Shown here one piece after another: positions 25,075 to 35,694 of a DNA stretch of 40,724 nucleotides. The notes beneath the pieces are model-generated. The model worked only from the letters and a program-made list of their open reading frames with translations, made no database searches and was not told the origin of the DNA. Source of the DNA: Mariprofundaceae bacterium (GTDB lineage: Bacteria; Pseudomonadota; Zetaproteobacteria; Mariprofundales; Mariprofundaceae); NCBI GenBank assembly GCA_030950905.1, contig JAUZQQ010000019.1, positions 1 to 40,724 on the forward strand. The letters run 5' to 3'. A program made the position numbers and the translations under genes. Position 1 is the first letter of the stretch, and the number at the start of each line of letters is the position of its first letter.

Positions 25075-27390
25075 TCAAAATGATTGGCCTAATCCAAACT
25101 CAAAGGTTCGCGTAAGGTCGCCCGGCTGTTGGCGTTGTGCCTTGCCCCACGTAAGGGTAATGGGCCCGACAGGTGATGCCCACTCTAAGCCAAAACCATA
25201 AGATGCACGAACCTTTGCTGTTGAAAACTGCTCCGAAACATTCAGCTTTAAGCCACCGACAGTGCCTTTTGCCGTTCCCCAAATAGTGCCTGCATCAGCA
25301 AAAAGAACCCCGCGAATGCCTGCCGTATCCATATAGGGAAGTGGGAAAAACAAATCAAGCGAGGCCGTTGCTTGTCGGTCACCACCAACAGGGTCAAGTG
25401 GCGATGCAGGATCACGCAATGATATACCAAAATAATCATAACCGCGCAGACTACCCACGCCACCCAATGAATAGCGGCGATAAATCGGCACGCTTTTTTT
25501 CGCATAACCTGCAATGACCCGACCGCCTAATTTCCCTCTTAAGGTAAAATCATCGCTTAATGGCAAATAAGCAGCCAATGATAATGCGGACTCAACAAAA
25601 CGATTCGCCCCCCCAATGCCCGCAACACTGACATTAAAACTGTGTTGAAAACCACGTGTCGTACCAATAACACGATCGCGACTGTCCCAAGACAAACCTT
25701 GTGACAATTCTCCTGTGGTTTGAACCCCTTCTTGAGAACGCAGAACCAGTGATGCTGTGACTGGAATATTGGTGAGTTTGGCTCGCAGGTAATCGTACCC
25801 TATATTGTAATAGGCATACTCGGACAAGGCAAAACTAAAATTAACGCCACCGCCCACATTGTTTTGTTTGTATTGGGTAATCGTTTGCAACTGGGTTTGC
25901 GTTTTGTTGATGCGTATGCTTGCAGCGATTTCTTTGTTCATGAAATAAGGGTCAGTAATACTGGCACTAATGTTTTGCGTTTTCGCACCAGCATCAAGGA
26001 CTAGGCTGGTATTATAACCCTTGCCCAAGAAGTTTTTTTCTGAAACTTTTAAGCGCAACAATACTTTTTCCAACTGTGAAAAACCAGCCCCCACGATCAA
26101 TGAACCCGTACGGTCTTCTTCTACTTTAATGTTAAGATCGACTTGATCATCAGCACCAGCTGCAGGCATGGATATCCGAACATCTTTAAATAATTGCGAA
26201 CGCTTTAAACGCTCTTTGCTTAGGCGCATGCCCTCTGCTGAAAATCGCGCACTTTCATCCAAGCGCATTTCTCTGCGGATAACATCATCGTTGGTTTTTT
26301 GATTGCCACTGATCTCAATGCGCTGAATGTATACTTCACGGCCTTTTCGAATATCAAAAGTTATGGCGACTTCTTTGGCTGCAAGGTTTCGTTTAAACAA
26401 CGGGGTGACTGTGGCAAAAGCAAAACCCTCGTTGCCCACCACTTCAGTAAGCTGCTGGATGCTATTGCGCAAAGTTGAAAGCGAATAAATTTCACCCGCA
26501 TGCATCGCCAAGGCGGCATCGAGTGCTTCTTTGGTGGGCACAATATCACCACTAAAATCAACGGCATTGACCGTATAAACAGGGCCTTCATGCAAATTGA
26601 AGGTAAGGTAAAAAGCTTCTTTCCCTGGCACCAATGACAATTGCGCAGAATTGACCTTGGCATCCAAGTAACCATTTTCTTGGTAGTATTGACCAAGGAT
26701 TTGAATATCGTTGCCAAAGCGTTTGTTATCAACAATATCACGATCGGAAAACCAACTCATAAAATCAGTTTCACGGGCATGAATTTCGCCGCGTAAATGT
26801 TTGTCGGTGAAGGCATTGTTACCAACAAAGCGAATTTGCTCCACATGGGTTTTTTTGCCCTCATCCAAGAGCAAGGTGATATCAATACGCCCATCATTCA
26901 AAAGCTTTTTCTTCACATCAATATTGAGTTGGTAAAAACCATCCTTCATGTACAATTTACGAATATTGTTTATATCAATACGTAATTTAGAATCGCTAAA
27001 AATAAGCCCTTCTTTCATTTTTAAACGTTTCTTTAAATCTTTAACCGTTACAGCATCATTACCTTTGATTTTAAAGTGGGCAACAAGCGGGTTCTCGACC
27101 ACTTTTATGTGTAATATCAACTGCTGGTTTTTCACGATTCCTTCCGCTTGAATGCTGGAAAAAAAACCTGTTTTGTACAAGCGGCGAATATCTTTACTCA
27201 GTGTCTTACGGTCAAACACCTTGCCTACATGACTGTCCATTTCGGCTTGAATAGCACCATCTTCAACAAATTTATTGCCGTTGAAAATAATCTTTTGAAT
27301 GTTTGGTGGCGCGGCAAATACAGGCGTTGCAAAAAAACAGAGTAGCGCCAAAAGGATCCATCTACAAGCGGGGGTGTGTATACGCTTCAT
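25075..27390 (-). CDS. bamA: Outer membrane protein assembly factor BamA
   Basis: 771 aa. The signal peptide (WILLALLCFFATPVFA) precedes five POTRA domains from about residue 30 to 430 (first one NIQKIIFNGNKFVEDGAI). The 16-strand barrel follows, with SLRGYDYFG in the place of the VRGF loop motif and a terminal Phe (FGLGQSF). It is the core of the BAM complex. The ATG overlaps the rseP stop (ATGA). Confidence 0.97.
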   Translation of the reverse strand: MKRIHTPACRWILLALLCFFATPVFAAPPNIQKIIFNGNKFVEDGAIQAEMDSHVGKVFDRKTLSKDIRRLYKTGFFSSIQAEGIVKNQQLILHIKVVENPLVAHFKIKGNDAVTVKDLKKRLKMKEGLIFSDSKLRIDINNIRKLYMKDGFYQLNIDVKKKLLNDGRIDITLLLDEGKKTHVEQIRFVGNNAFTDKHLRGEIHARETDFMSWFSDRDIVDNKRFGNDIQILGQYYQENGYLDAKVNSAQLSLVPGKEAFYLTFNLHEGPVYTVNAVDFSGDIVPTKEALDAALAMHAGEIYSLSTLRNSIQQLTEVVGNEGFAFATVTPLFKRNLAAKEVAITFDIRKGREVYIQRIEISGNQKTNDDVIRREMRLDESARFSAEGMRLSKERLKRSQLFKDVRISMPAAGADDQVDLNIKVEEDRTGSLIVGAGFSQLEKVLLRLKVSEKNFLGKGYNTSLVLDAGAKTQNISASITDPYFMNKEIAASIRINKTQTQLQTITQYKQNNVGGGVNFSFALSEYAYYNIGYDYLRAKLTNIPVTASLVLRSQEGVQTTGELSQGLSWDSRDRVIGTTRGFQHSFNVSVAGIGGANRFVESALSLAAYLPLSDDFTLRGKLGGRVIAGYAKKSVPIYRRYSLGGVGSLRGYDYFGISLRDPASPLDPVGGDRQATASLDLFFPLPYMDTAGIRGVLFADAGTIWGTAKGTVGGLKLNVSEQFSTAKVRASYGFGLEWASPVGPITLTWGKAQRQQPGDLTRTFEFGLGQSF

Positions 27391-28769
27391 CCTTGTAAAA
27401 ACCTCGCAATATCATTATAAAAAGCAAAAATCATCAGTGCTGCAATCATCAATACACCCACCAATTGGGTTTTTTCGATGGTTTCTGGGGACAATGGTCG
27501 ACCGCGCAATGCCTCAATACTTAAATAAGTTAAATGACCACCATCCAAGATCGGCACTGGCAGTAAGTTGAGTACACCAAGATTCACTGAAAAAAGTGCC
27601 AGAAAAAGCAAATAAGGAATGACACCATATTCTGCTGTTTTTCCTGCCATTTGTGCAATAGCAATAGGGCCACCAAGGTTGGATGGTGAAATAGCATTCA
27701 CCATCATTTTACCCAGCACCTCGAAGGTAAGCGTGGTCATATCCCACGTACGGGTGAAGCCATAGGCTGCGCCCTCAAACCTACCCATACGGTAGACCAC
27801 GGGTGCTTGTATGCTACGCGCATTAAGCAATATGCCTATTCGCCCCCGCTGTGTTTTAGCATCTGCTTGTGGGGTGATTTTTAAATTCATTTTCAGGTCG
27901 CCACGCATCACCCCCAAGGTGATAGCCATGCCCGCATGGGACTGAATATATTGAATCAAGCTGCGCACATCATCAACGGTTTGTTGATCCATGCGAATAA
28001 TTTCATCGCCGTCTTTTAAACCCGCTTGCGCCGCTGCCGAATGGGGTGTGATTTGTTGGGCAAATACCCGCTGACCGGCCGCAAAGCCCAGCAGCGAGCC
28101 ACCAATATTACTCAATAAAGCATCTTTCTCTGGCATGGGAACATCCATATGCACGTCCATGACCATGCCTGTACGATCAATGGTTAATGTTAATGGCTGG
28201 CCAACCGTTTTTTTAAGCGCTTCCTCAACATGCTGCCAAGCATAAACAGAATGGCCATTGACTTTCTTGATAACATCAGCAGGCAAGATACCTGCTTGTT
28301 CGGCGATTGAATCTGGCGTAATATGACCCACCATGGGTGGAATAACCTGTTGCCCAGCCCAGCCAACGATCATGTAGGCTATAATGGCAAATATAAAATT
28401 AAAGGCAGGCCCTGCAACGGCAATCGCAGCCCGCTTCCATACCGCTTGGGTGTGAAAAGCGCGTTTCAAGTCTTCTGGTGTTAATTCGTCTGCGTTGCTA
28501 TCTTTTTGTTGATCGGGGTTATCGCTTTGTTTGCTGGGACTTTCACCCAGCATTTTGACGTAACCACCCAAGGGAATCGCTGCAATGATATACTCTACTT
28601 CACCATCACGGCTATACCAAGAAAACAAGGAAGGGCCAAAGCCAACAGAAAATTTTTCAACCCGTACCCCCAACTTTCGTGCCACAATAAAATGACCGAA
28701 CTCATGAATGGCGATCAATAGGGCAATGGCAACAATAAATGCCGCTGTTGCGATTAAAAATTCTATCAT
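27387..28769 (-). CDS. rseP: Site-2 protease RseP
   Basis: 460 aa. HEFGH at about residues 22-26 is the zinc site in the first membrane span. Two PDZ domains occupy the periplasmic part (around MVGHITPDSIAEQAG and ITPHSAAAQAGL). NLLPVPILDGG near the C-terminus provides the third metal ligand. It performs intramembrane proteolysis, classically of anti-sigma-E factors. No rseA or rpoE lies in this window. Its start overlaps the dxr stop (TGATG). Confidence 0.96.
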   Translation of the reverse strand: MIEFLIATAAFIVAIALLIAIHEFGHFIVARKLGVRVEKFSVGFGPSLFSWYSRDGEVEYIIAAIPLGGYVKMLGESPSKQSDNPDQQKDSNADELTPEDLKRAFHTQAVWKRAAIAVAGPAFNFIFAIIAYMIVGWAGQQVIPPMVGHITPDSIAEQAGILPADVIKKVNGHSVYAWQHVEEALKKTVGQPLTLTIDRTGMVMDVHMDVPMPEKDALLSNIGGSLLGFAAGQRVFAQQITPHSAAAQAGLKDGDEIIRMDQQTVDDVRSLIQYIQSHAGMAITLGVMRGDLKMNLKITPQADAKTQRGRIGILLNARSIQAPVVYRMGRFEGAAYGFTRTWDMTTLTFEVLGKMMVNAISPSNLGGPIAIAQMAGKTAEYGVIPYLLFLALFSVNLGVLNLLPVPILDGGHLTYLSIEALRGRPLSPETIEKTQLVGVLMIAALMIFAFYNDIARFLQG

Positions 28770-29914
28770 CAGTGGATAAACTCCTCAGTTTTGATGCGGG
28801 TATGTTGATCCAAAGCCCATATATCATGCAGTTGATGCACGGGGGTGATCGCTATATCGGTCAACGCACGTTCGACCAATGGCAGAATATCCATAAAACC
28901 GATACGCCGCTGGCGGAAGGCAGCATTGGCGATTTCGTTCGCAGCATTCATAACCACTGCGTGACCATCATCGCCGCGCATCACTTCTGCCACCATATTC
29001 ATGGCAGGAAAACGTGCAACATCGATAGCAAAAAAAGACAAATCTTGTTGCATCGCCAATTCAAGCCACGCTACCCCTGAATGAATGCGCAAATGCGGTT
29101 GCAAGGCATAAGCGATGGGCGCGCGCATATCAGGCATGGCCATTTGAGCCAACACATTGCCATCGGTGTACTCGACCATGGCATGAACAATACTTTGTGG
29201 GTGAATAATGGCTTCCAATTGATCAGGCGCAATATCAAACAACCAGCGAGCCTCAATCAATTCCAAAGCCTTATTCATCATGGTAGCAGAATCAATGCTG
29301 ATTTTTGCCCCCATAGCCCAATTGGGGTGGGCAATGGCCTCTTCTGGCGTAATGTTGTGCAACGATTCAACAGAACGCAGACGAAAAGGGCCACCCGATG
29401 CCGTTAAAATAATACGCCGTACCGAGTCATGATCATGCCCTTGTAACGCTTGGTGGACGGCAGCATGCTCTGAATCAATGGGGATAATCCGCGCATGGTG
29501 CTTTTTTGCAGCATCCATAAACAAACGCCCTGCTGTAACCAAACATTCTTTGTTGGCAAGGCACACATCTTTGCCAGCGGTAACGGCGGCTAGCGTGGCT
29601 GGTAGACCCGCAGCACCAACCATGGCCGCAACAACCGTATCTGAAAGGCTGCTTTTTGCCGCAGCAATAGCAGCATCCATGCCAGATTCAATCGTTGTAC
29701 TGCTTGTGTTTTGTGTCAGCAAGGCCTTGGCAGCCAAGTCGTCGGTCATGATAGCAGAGCGGGGGTGAAATTTTTTAATCAGTGCCAGCATGCCATCCAC
29801 ATTACGGTGGGCAACCAAGGTATCGAGCTGAAATATTTCGGGGTGTTGATCGATGACATCCAGCGTGCTTAAGCCAATGGAGCCAGTTGCGCCAAGAATA
29901 CTAATATGTTTCAT
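28769..29914 (-). CDS. dxr: 1-deoxy-D-xylulose 5-phosphate reductoisomerase
   Basis: 381 aa from ATG 29914, which shares ATGA with the cdsA stop; the track adds 5 residues. ILGATGSIGLSTLDVI is the NADPH-binding motif. IDSEHAAVHQAL and HPNWAMGAKISIDSATMMNK are the substrate- and metal-binding regions. It makes MEP in non-mevalonate isoprenoid synthesis, upstream of the substrate of UppS. Confidence 0.97.
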   Translation of the reverse strand: MKHISILGATGSIGLSTLDVIDQHPEIFQLDTLVAHRNVDGMLALIKKFHPRSAIMTDDLAAKALLTQNTSSTTIESGMDAAIAAAKSSLSDTVVAAMVGAAGLPATLAAVTAGKDVCLANKECLVTAGRLFMDAAKKHHARIIPIDSEHAAVHQALQGHDHDSVRRIILTASGGPFRLRSVESLHNITPEEAIAHPNWAMGAKISIDSATMMNKALELIEARWLFDIAPDQLEAIIHPQSIVHAMVEYTDGNVLAQMAMPDMRAPIAYALQPHLRIHSGVAWLELAMQQDLSFFAIDVARFPAMNMVAEVMRGDDGHAVVMNAANEIANAAFRQRRIGFMDILPLVERALTDIAITPVHQLHDIWALDQHTRIKTEEFIH

Positions 29915-30708
29915 ACGCCCAAACACCACGGTGACAATGCGGCAACCATAGGAATAGCGGGCAACAATGCATCCATGCGGTCAAGAAAACCACCGTGACC
30001 CGGTAAAATTCTGCCGCTATCTTTTACACCAACGGCGCGTTTTAATGCCGATTCATTTAAATCACCAAGGATCGCGCAACAGACCAGCAATACAGCCAAG
30101 GGTAATGCCGTCCACCATGGTGCATTCAAGCCCCACAGCCAAACAGTCATCGCTGCAAGTGTACCGCCAATCAAACCACCAACAATACCTTCGATGGTTT
30201 TACCGGGACTGATGGCAGGACAAAGCTTGTGTTTGCCCCAACGCTTGCCCGTGAAATAAGCTGCAATATCGGCGACCCACACACCTGCGCAAGTGCCAGC
30301 CACCAACCACAAGCCATGGTTGCGTCCATGCATATCAACAAGCGACCAAGCAAACAGGATCAACCAACCCATCATCCATTGCGCCCATGCCAAACGGGTC
30401 ATGGCATCAGGCAACGCTTTCGCCTCCGTGACCAATACAAGCGTCAACAACGACCAAAGAATCATCACCCATAAAAGAGCCACAGCAACAGGAACGGCAA
30501 GAAACAAGCCCAGCCAAGCCATAACAGCAACAGTTAAAAACAACAAACGCCGAGGCATCGACAACATGCGTAACAATTCTTCTGAGGCAAGAAGGCCGAT
30601 CAATGCCAATATACCAACAAAGAACGGCTCTGGCATCCAAAACAACCAAGCAACGGCAAAAACCAAAAGCCCAGTGCCCGTTAATATACGCAGTTGCAAC
30701 TCGGTCAT
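29911..30708 (-). CDS. cdsA: CDP-diacylglycerol synthase
   Basis: 265 aa polytopic membrane protein. KDSGRILPGHGGFLDRMDAL is the CDP-DAG synthase signature near the C-terminus, and ADIAAYFTGKRWGKHKL is the preceding conserved loop. It makes CDP-diacylglycerol for all phospholipids. The start overlaps the uppS stop by 4 bases. Confidence 0.96.
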   Translation of the reverse strand: MTELQLRILTGTGLLVFAVAWLFWMPEPFFVGILALIGLLASEELLRMLSMPRRLLFLTVAVMAWLGLFLAVPVAVALLWVMILWSLLTLVLVTEAKALPDAMTRLAWAQWMMGWLILFAWSLVDMHGRNHGLWLVAGTCAGVWVADIAAYFTGKRWGKHKLCPAISPGKTIEGIVGGLIGGTLAAMTVWLWGLNAPWWTALPLAVLLVCCAILGDLNESALKRAVGVKDSGRILPGHGGFLDRMDALLPAIPMVAALSPWCLGV

Positions 30709-31481
30709 GGTGATGGTTTACTTTTTATTTGTGCCGAAGTTAAGCCAAAACGCCGTTCACGTTCGGAATAGGCTGCGATCGCCTGATAAAATGCTTCTTT
30801 GTTGTAGTCAGGCCAAAATAAATCACTGAAATATAATTCAGCATAGGCGGCATCCCAAAGATGAAAATTGGAAATGCGGCATTCCCCTCCCGTGCGAATA
30901 AGCAAATCAACGGGCAACAATGTATCACGCCACAGCAAGCGGCGAAAATCTTCAGGGCGAAAGGAATCAAGGGCTTCTTCTGTGATTGAACCTTCATGAA
31001 ATTGCCGTGCAAGGGTACGTGCGGCATCAACGATTTCTTGCTGGCCGCCGTAATTGAGACAAAGAATAAAGTCAATGCGCTCACCCTCTGCCGTTGCTGC
31101 TACCGTGCGTTGAATAACAGTACGGGTGATGGTTGGCAGGGCAGACATATCACCCAGTATGCGCAAGCGAACGCCTTTTTTTCGCATATTACCCAGTTGT
31201 GCGGTAAGTATCGTCGCAAGCAAGGCCATTAATCCATTCACTTCATCTTGTGGTCGTTCCCAATTTTCAGTGGAGAATGCATAAAGCGATATTTGGCGAA
31301 TATGGGCATCAGCAGCCCATTCTACAATATTACGGGCGACATCAGCACCACGACGATGACCTTCTAAGCGTGGCAAGTTGCGGGATCTTGCCCATCGACC
31401 GTTACCATCCATGATCACAGCAACATGTGATGGTACATTGTCCTTTGTAAAAGGCAGTGAAGTACCGTTCCCTAGCAGCAT
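30705..31481 (-). CDS. uppS: Undecaprenyl pyrophosphate synthase
   Basis: 258 aa from ATG 31481, overlapping the frr stop (TGATG). AVIMDGNGRWARSRNLPR holds the catalytic Asp, FSTENWERP is conserved, and RTGGECRISNF corresponds to the usual RTGGEQRISNF, with Cys in place of Gln. It makes the C55 carrier lipid for peptidoglycan and surface polysaccharides. Confidence 0.96.
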   Translation of the reverse strand: MLLGNGTSLPFTKDNVPSHVAVIMDGNGRWARSRNLPRLEGHRRGADVARNIVEWAADAHIRQISLYAFSTENWERPQDEVNGLMALLATILTAQLGNMRKKGVRLRILGDMSALPTITRTVIQRTVAATAEGERIDFILCLNYGGQQEIVDAARTLARQFHEGSITEEALDSFRPEDFRRLLWRDTLLPVDLLIRTGGECRISNFHLWDAAYAELYFSDLFWPDYNKEAFYQAIAAYSERERRFGLTSAQIKSKPSP

Positions 31482-32026
31482 CAAATGGTTAAAATATCTT
31501 CTTCTTTGCGTTGGACTACTTGATCCACTTCAGCAATAAAACGATCTGTTATTTTTTGAATTGCAGTTTGCCGTTGTTTCAATTCGTCTTCAGAAAGGCC
31601 TTCTTTTTTCATTTCAGCTTTGGCTTTATCATTGGCATCACGGCGAACACTTCTTACAGAAACCCGTGACTTTTCACCCATTTGACGTGCTTGTTTAACC
31701 AAGTCCTTGCGCCGATCTTCGTTTAATTCAGGCATGATGAGGCGAATCACTATGCCATCATTGTTTGGGTTCAAACCCAAGTCAGAGGCGAGAATTGCTT
31801 TTTCCATGACGCTTAACATGGGTTTTTCCCATGGTGTAATCATCAACATGCGAGGTTCAGGAACGCTTACACTGCCCACCTGAGTGAGCGGTACATCAGA
31901 GCCGTAATAAGATACGCGAATATGATCCAACAAGGCTGCATTGGCACGCCCTGTTCGGATGGTCGCCAATTCAGTTTTTAATGCTTGAATGGTTTTACCC
32001 ATCCGTGCTTCAAGTTCTGTACTCAT
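31481..32026 (-). CDS. frr: Ribosome recycling factor
   Basis: 181 aa, close to the usual 185. ELATIRTGRANAALLDHIRVSYYG and the C-terminal helix region (EDRRKDLVKQARQMGEKSRV) are diagnostic. It splits post-termination ribosomes together with EF-G. It lies 20 bases after pyrH. Confidence 0.97.
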   Translation of the reverse strand: MSTELEARMGKTIQALKTELATIRTGRANAALLDHIRVSYYGSDVPLTQVGSVSVPEPRMLMITPWEKPMLSVMEKAILASDLGLNPNNDGIVIRLIMPELNEDRRKDLVKQARQMGEKSRVSVRSVRRDANDKAKAEMKKEGLSEDELKQRQTAIQKITDRFIAEVDQVVQRKEEDILTI

Positions 32027-32046
32027 GATACATGCTCCCTAAGCAA

Positions 32047-32778
32047 TTATTCTTTCACCAATGTACCAACAGCAGGATCACCGCTGATCACTTTCATCAT
32101 TTCCCCTTCGCGGGTTACATCAAAAACGATAATTGGCATTTCATTATCACGGCATAGCGACAGTGCCGTAGAATCCATCACGCCGAGTTGTTTTTCCAGT
32201 GCTTCACTGAACGTTAATTGCTTGTACCGCACGGCAGCAGGATCAAGGTTTGGGTCAGCGGAATAAACACCATCAACTTTCGTTCCTTTTAGAACCACAT
32301 CAGCGTGGATTTCCATGGCGCGTAAACTGGCAGCAGTATCGGTGGTGAAATAGGGGTTTCCTGTACCAGCAGCAAAAATAACCATACGATCTTTTTCTAA
32401 ATGGCGCACCACACGACGACGAATATAAGGCTCGGCAATCTCCTTAATATGAAGTGCGGACACCATACGCACTGCCACGCCTTGTTGTTCAATGGCATCT
32501 TGCAAGGCGATGGCATTCATAATCGTCGCCAGCATTCCCATGTAATCGGCACTGGTACGTTCCATGCCATCTGCTGCACCACTCATGCCACGAAAGATAT
32601 TTCCACCACCAATTACAATCGCCAATTGCACACCCAAACGGTGCAATGCAATCAATTCTGTCGAAAGGCGCACCATGGTTTTTTGATTGATACCATAAGC
32701 ACTATCACCCATCAACACTTCGCCAGAAAGCTTTAATAATACACGGGAATAAGCAGGAACTGTAGGGTGGGCGGTCAT
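32047..32778 (-). CDS. pyrH: UMP kinase
   Basis: 243 aa. [19 protein letters not shown] is the N-terminal motif, [11 protein letters not shown] the second glycine loop, and [15 protein letters not shown] the ATP-binding segment. It phosphorylates UMP to UDP. It is 8 bases after tsf, in the usual order. Confidence 0.97.
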   Translation of the reverse strand: MTAHPTVPAYSRVLLKLSGEVLMGDSAYGINQKTMVRLSTELIALHRLGVQLAIVIGGGNIFRGMSGAADGMERTSADYMGMLATIMNAIALQDAIEQQGVAVRMVSALHIKEIAEPYIRRRVVRHLEKDRMVIFAAGTGNPYFTTDTAASLRAMEIHADVVLKGTKVDGVYSADPNLDPAAVRYKQLTFSEALEKQLGVMDSTALSLCRDNEMPIIVFDVTREGEMMKVISGDPAVGTLVKE

Positions 32779-32786
32779 GGTTATAC

Positions 32787-33680
32787 TTAAGCGTTCTGAA
32801 TTTGGGCGGCAACTTCCGCAGCAAAATCAGACACTTCTTTTTCAATACCTTCGCCAAGCTCGTAACGTATAACATCAACAATTTGTCCATCGTCCGCTGC
32901 CTGTTTTAAGGCTTCTTTCACGGTAAGGTCAGTATTGATCACAAAAGCTTGCTCCAGCAAACAACTTTCAGCATAGAATTTATTCAATTGACCCTGCACA
33001 ATTTTATCAATAATTTTTGCAGGTTTGCCTGTTGCCAATGCGCGTTCACTCAATACAGCACGTTCGCGTTCAATCGCATCAGCAGGCATCGCGTCACGGG
33101 AAATACATAAAGGGTTTATCGCGGCAACATGCATGGCAATGCCGCGCGCTACTTCACGCAGCGCATCACAAGCTTGCCCTTTGATGTTCACCAATACACC
33201 AATACGCCCACCACCATGAATATAAGTACCAAGAACATCGCCTTTCAGAAAAGAGAAACGTCGAATATTCATGTTCTCACCGATGGTGGCAATGCGTTGC
33301 GACAAGGCTTCACCAACGGTATTTTCAGCATCAAAAGGCAATGCCTTTAAGGCTGAAACATCTACAGGGTTTTGGGTTAAAATAATAGTCCCAATGCGCG
33401 CAACAAAATCATTAAACTGATCGTTCTTGCTAACAAAATCAGTTTCAGCATTGACTTCCAATAAGACACCAGCACAATCATTGATCCATGCAGTAACACT
33501 ACCCTCAGCTGCAACACGACCTGCTTTTTTTGAGGCTGCGCCCAGACCTTTTTTGCGTAAAAAATCAACAGCAGCCTCAGCATCACCGTCACAGGCAGTT
33601 AAAGCTTTTTTGCAATCCATCATGCCCGCGCCACTTAGTTCGCGCAGTTTTTTTACATCAGCAGCCGTAATTTTGGCCAT
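32787..33680 (-). CDS. tsf: Elongation factor Ts
   Basis: 297 aa from ATG 33680, which has a strong GGAGGAACC just upstream; the track's earlier start adds 26 atypical residues. [19 protein letters not shown] and [10 protein letters not shown] are EF-Ts signatures. It is the nucleotide exchange factor for EF-Tu. Confidence 0.97.
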   Translation of the reverse strand: MAKITAADVKKLRELSGAGMMDCKKALTACDGDAEAAVDFLRKKGLGAASKKAGRVAAEGSVTAWINDCAGVLLEVNAETDFVSKNDQFNDFVARIGTIILTQNPVDVSALKALPFDAENTVGEALSQRIATIGENMNIRRFSFLKGDVLGTYIHGGGRIGVLVNIKGQACDALREVARGIAMHVAAINPLCISRDAMPADAIERERAVLSERALATGKPAKIIDKIVQGQLNKFYAESCLLEQAFVINTDLTVKEALKQAADDGQIVDVIRYELGEGIEKEVSDFAAEVAAQIQNA

Positions 33681-33777
33681 GGTTCCTCCACACCCCCAAT
33701 CGGGTAGAAAAAAATAATTTGATGGGGTAATAACCCAGCCATCATCTAAAACATTCAACCGCTATGCGAGCGAGCCG

Positions 33778-34584
33778 TTACTTGCTTTCTTTGTCCGCAG
33801 GTTCAGCTATAGGTTCAGCCGCATCACTTTCTTTGCTGCCTTCAACCACTTCACCCATTGCTTCGACAAAGTCTTCGCCGTCTTCAGCATTTTCAAGGTT
33901 CCAGCTTTCAACGCCTTCCATTACAGCGGTCGCAGTTTTGTTGCAAAACAAACGAACGGCACGAATAGCATCGTCATTGCCTGGAATAATATAATCAACA
34001 TCGCTGGGGTCACAGTTACTATCAACGACAGCGACAACGGGAATACCCAGCTTCTTGGCTTCGGTAATTGCCAGCTCTTCTTTTTTAACATCAATAACCA
34101 ACAAGCAATCAGGCAAGTGCAGCATGTCTTTAATGCCGCCCAATGAACGCTCTAATTTGTCCAAATCACGTTGCATTACGAGGGCTTCTTTTTTGGTCAT
34201 CAAATCAAATACGCCTTCTTCTTTCTGGCGTTGTAGGTCTTTCATTTTTCGTACAGACTTTTGCACGGTTGAAAAATTGGTAAGCATGCCACCCAACCAA
34301 CGGTGATTAACATAAAATTGCCCCGAACGAGAAGCCTCTTCACGAATGGCTTCTGCCGCTTGGCGTTTGGTACCAACAAATAAAATGCGACCGCCAGCAG
34401 CAGCCAGTTCACGGGTGAACGAATAAGCTTCATTGGCCATACGCAGCGTTTTTTGCAAATCAATAATATGAATGCCATTGCGCTGACCAAAAATATAGGG
34501 TTTCATCTTAGGGTTCCAGCGGCGCGTTTGATGACCGAAATGAACGCCTGCCTCAAGCAGTTGTTTCATGGTATAATTGGACAT
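33778..34584 (-). CDS. rpsB: Ribosomal protein S2
   Basis: 268 aa from ATG 34584 with GGAG upstream. [20 protein letters not shown] and [12 protein letters not shown] are typical of S2. The C-terminal ~40 residues are an acidic tail ([16 protein letters not shown]), an extension found in some groups. It is the first gene of the superoperon, and its leader carries a hairpin. Confidence 0.97.
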   Translation of the reverse strand: MSNYTMKQLLEAGVHFGHQTRRWNPKMKPYIFGQRNGIHIIDLQKTLRMANEAYSFTRELAAAGGRILFVGTKRQAAEAIREEASRSGQFYVNHRWLGGMLTNFSTVQKSVRKMKDLQRQKEEGVFDLMTKKEALVMQRDLDKLERSLGGIKDMLHLPDCLLVIDVKKEELAITEAKKLGIPVVAVVDSNCDPSDVDYIIPGNDDAIRAVRLFCNKTATAVMEGVESWNLENAEDGEDFVEAMGEVVEGSKESDAAEPIAEPADKESK

Positions 34585-34611
34585 GAATTCTCCAGTTTTG
34601 TTAAATAAGGC

Positions 34612-34636
34612 AACAGTGCCTACCTCCGCCACTGTT
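34612..34636 (-). promoter_or_regulatory. rpsB leader hairpin, possible S2 autoregulation site
   Basis: AACAGTG and CACTGTT form a perfect 7-bp stem with an 11-base purine-rich loop, 27 bases before the rpsB start. S2 represses its own operon in other bacteria. Whether this hairpin serves that purpose is a guess from position. The rest of 34585-34762 is AT-rich and must hold the promoter, but I could not pick a convincing -35/-10 pair. Confidence 0.3.
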
Positions 34637-34762
34637 AATCCCAAAAAAGGATACAATATACTGAACCAGTGGCGTGCGAAGTGGCGCGCTTTCTAGCAAC
34701 ATTATGATTTTTTGCAAGGCAATATTTTTTTAACGTGAATTATTCGGGCGATAAAAAAATTT

Positions 34763-35689
34763 TTAAGACTGCTTGGTGCGTGCATGTTCGGGCAATGGCT
34801 CGATTAAACCTGACGGGTCTTGATGAATCAAAATATCAGCCGAAGGGTATGCTTGCTGAATCTGTGCTTCTACTTCATCGGCAACCCGATGTGCATCACG
34901 CAGTGCCATATTGGCATCAAGCACCAAATGCAATTGAATATAATAGCGCAGCCCTGCTTTTCGGGTGCGCAGATCGTGCACGCTTTCAGCCTTAGGGTGC
35001 AACAAGGCCAAACCTTCAATTTTTTCGCGATCTTCATCTGGCAACTCGCGATCCATCAATTCATCCCATGCTTGATGAATAATTCCCCATGCACCATACA
35101 AAATAAAACAGGCAATAGCCAAACCAAATAGCGCATCAAAACCGATCCATCCCCATGCTGCCAAAACAAGGGCTAAGATAACAGCCGCATTGGCATACAA
35201 ATCACTTTGATAATGCAGCGCATCAGCGCGAATGGCGGTGGAGTTGGTTTGCTTGATGACATAGCGTTGAAAAGTGAGCAACGCTATGGTTAAAACAATG
35301 GATAAAATCATAACCATGATACCAATATCCACTTGTTGAATGGCTTGAGGATGCCATAATCGACGCAGACTTTCTAAAATAAGAAAAAGTGCCGAACCCG
35401 TAATAAACATAGATTGTGCCAGCCCTGATAAGGCCTCAGCTTTACCATGTCCAAAACGGTGTTCTTCATCGGGTGGCATCAAAGCATGGCGTACGGCAAG
35501 CATATTCAGCAGTGAGGCAAACACATCCAAACACGAATCCAACAATGTTGCCAAGACACTCACCGCATCGGTGATGAACCATGCCAACAATTTAGCCAAA
35601 ATCAAAAGGCTGGCCACGGATACCGATGCCCACGTCGCCCAGCGCATCAAACGCTTGGTTTCATCCGAGACACGAATGACATCATTCAT
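34763..35689 (-). CDS. fieF: Cation diffusion facilitator, FieF-like metal efflux
   Basis: 308 aa with six membrane spans and a cytoplasmic C-terminal domain. Metal-site residues match FieF: LLDSCLDVFAS (two Asp in span 2) and ADALHYQSDL (His and Asp in span 5). EEHRFGHGKAEALSGLAQ is the conserved loop. FieF exports Fe(II) or Zn(II) in exchange for protons. In a presumed iron oxidiser, Fe(II) efflux is plausible. It is 5 bases after the small membrane protein gene. Confidence 0.9.
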   Translation of the reverse strand: MNDVIRVSDETKRLMRWATWASVSVASLLILAKLLAWFITDAVSVLATLLDSCLDVFASLLNMLAVRHALMPPDEEHRFGHGKAEALSGLAQSMFITGSALFLILESLRRLWHPQAIQQVDIGIMVMILSIVLTIALLTFQRYVIKQTNSTAIRADALHYQSDLYANAAVILALVLAAWGWIGFDALFGLAIACFILYGAWGIIHQAWDELMDRELPDEDREKIEGLALLHPKAESVHDLRTRKAGLRYYIQLHLVLDANMALRDAHRVADEVEAQIQQAYPSADILIHQDPSGLIEPLPEHARTKQS

Positions 35690-35694
35690 GCTTG

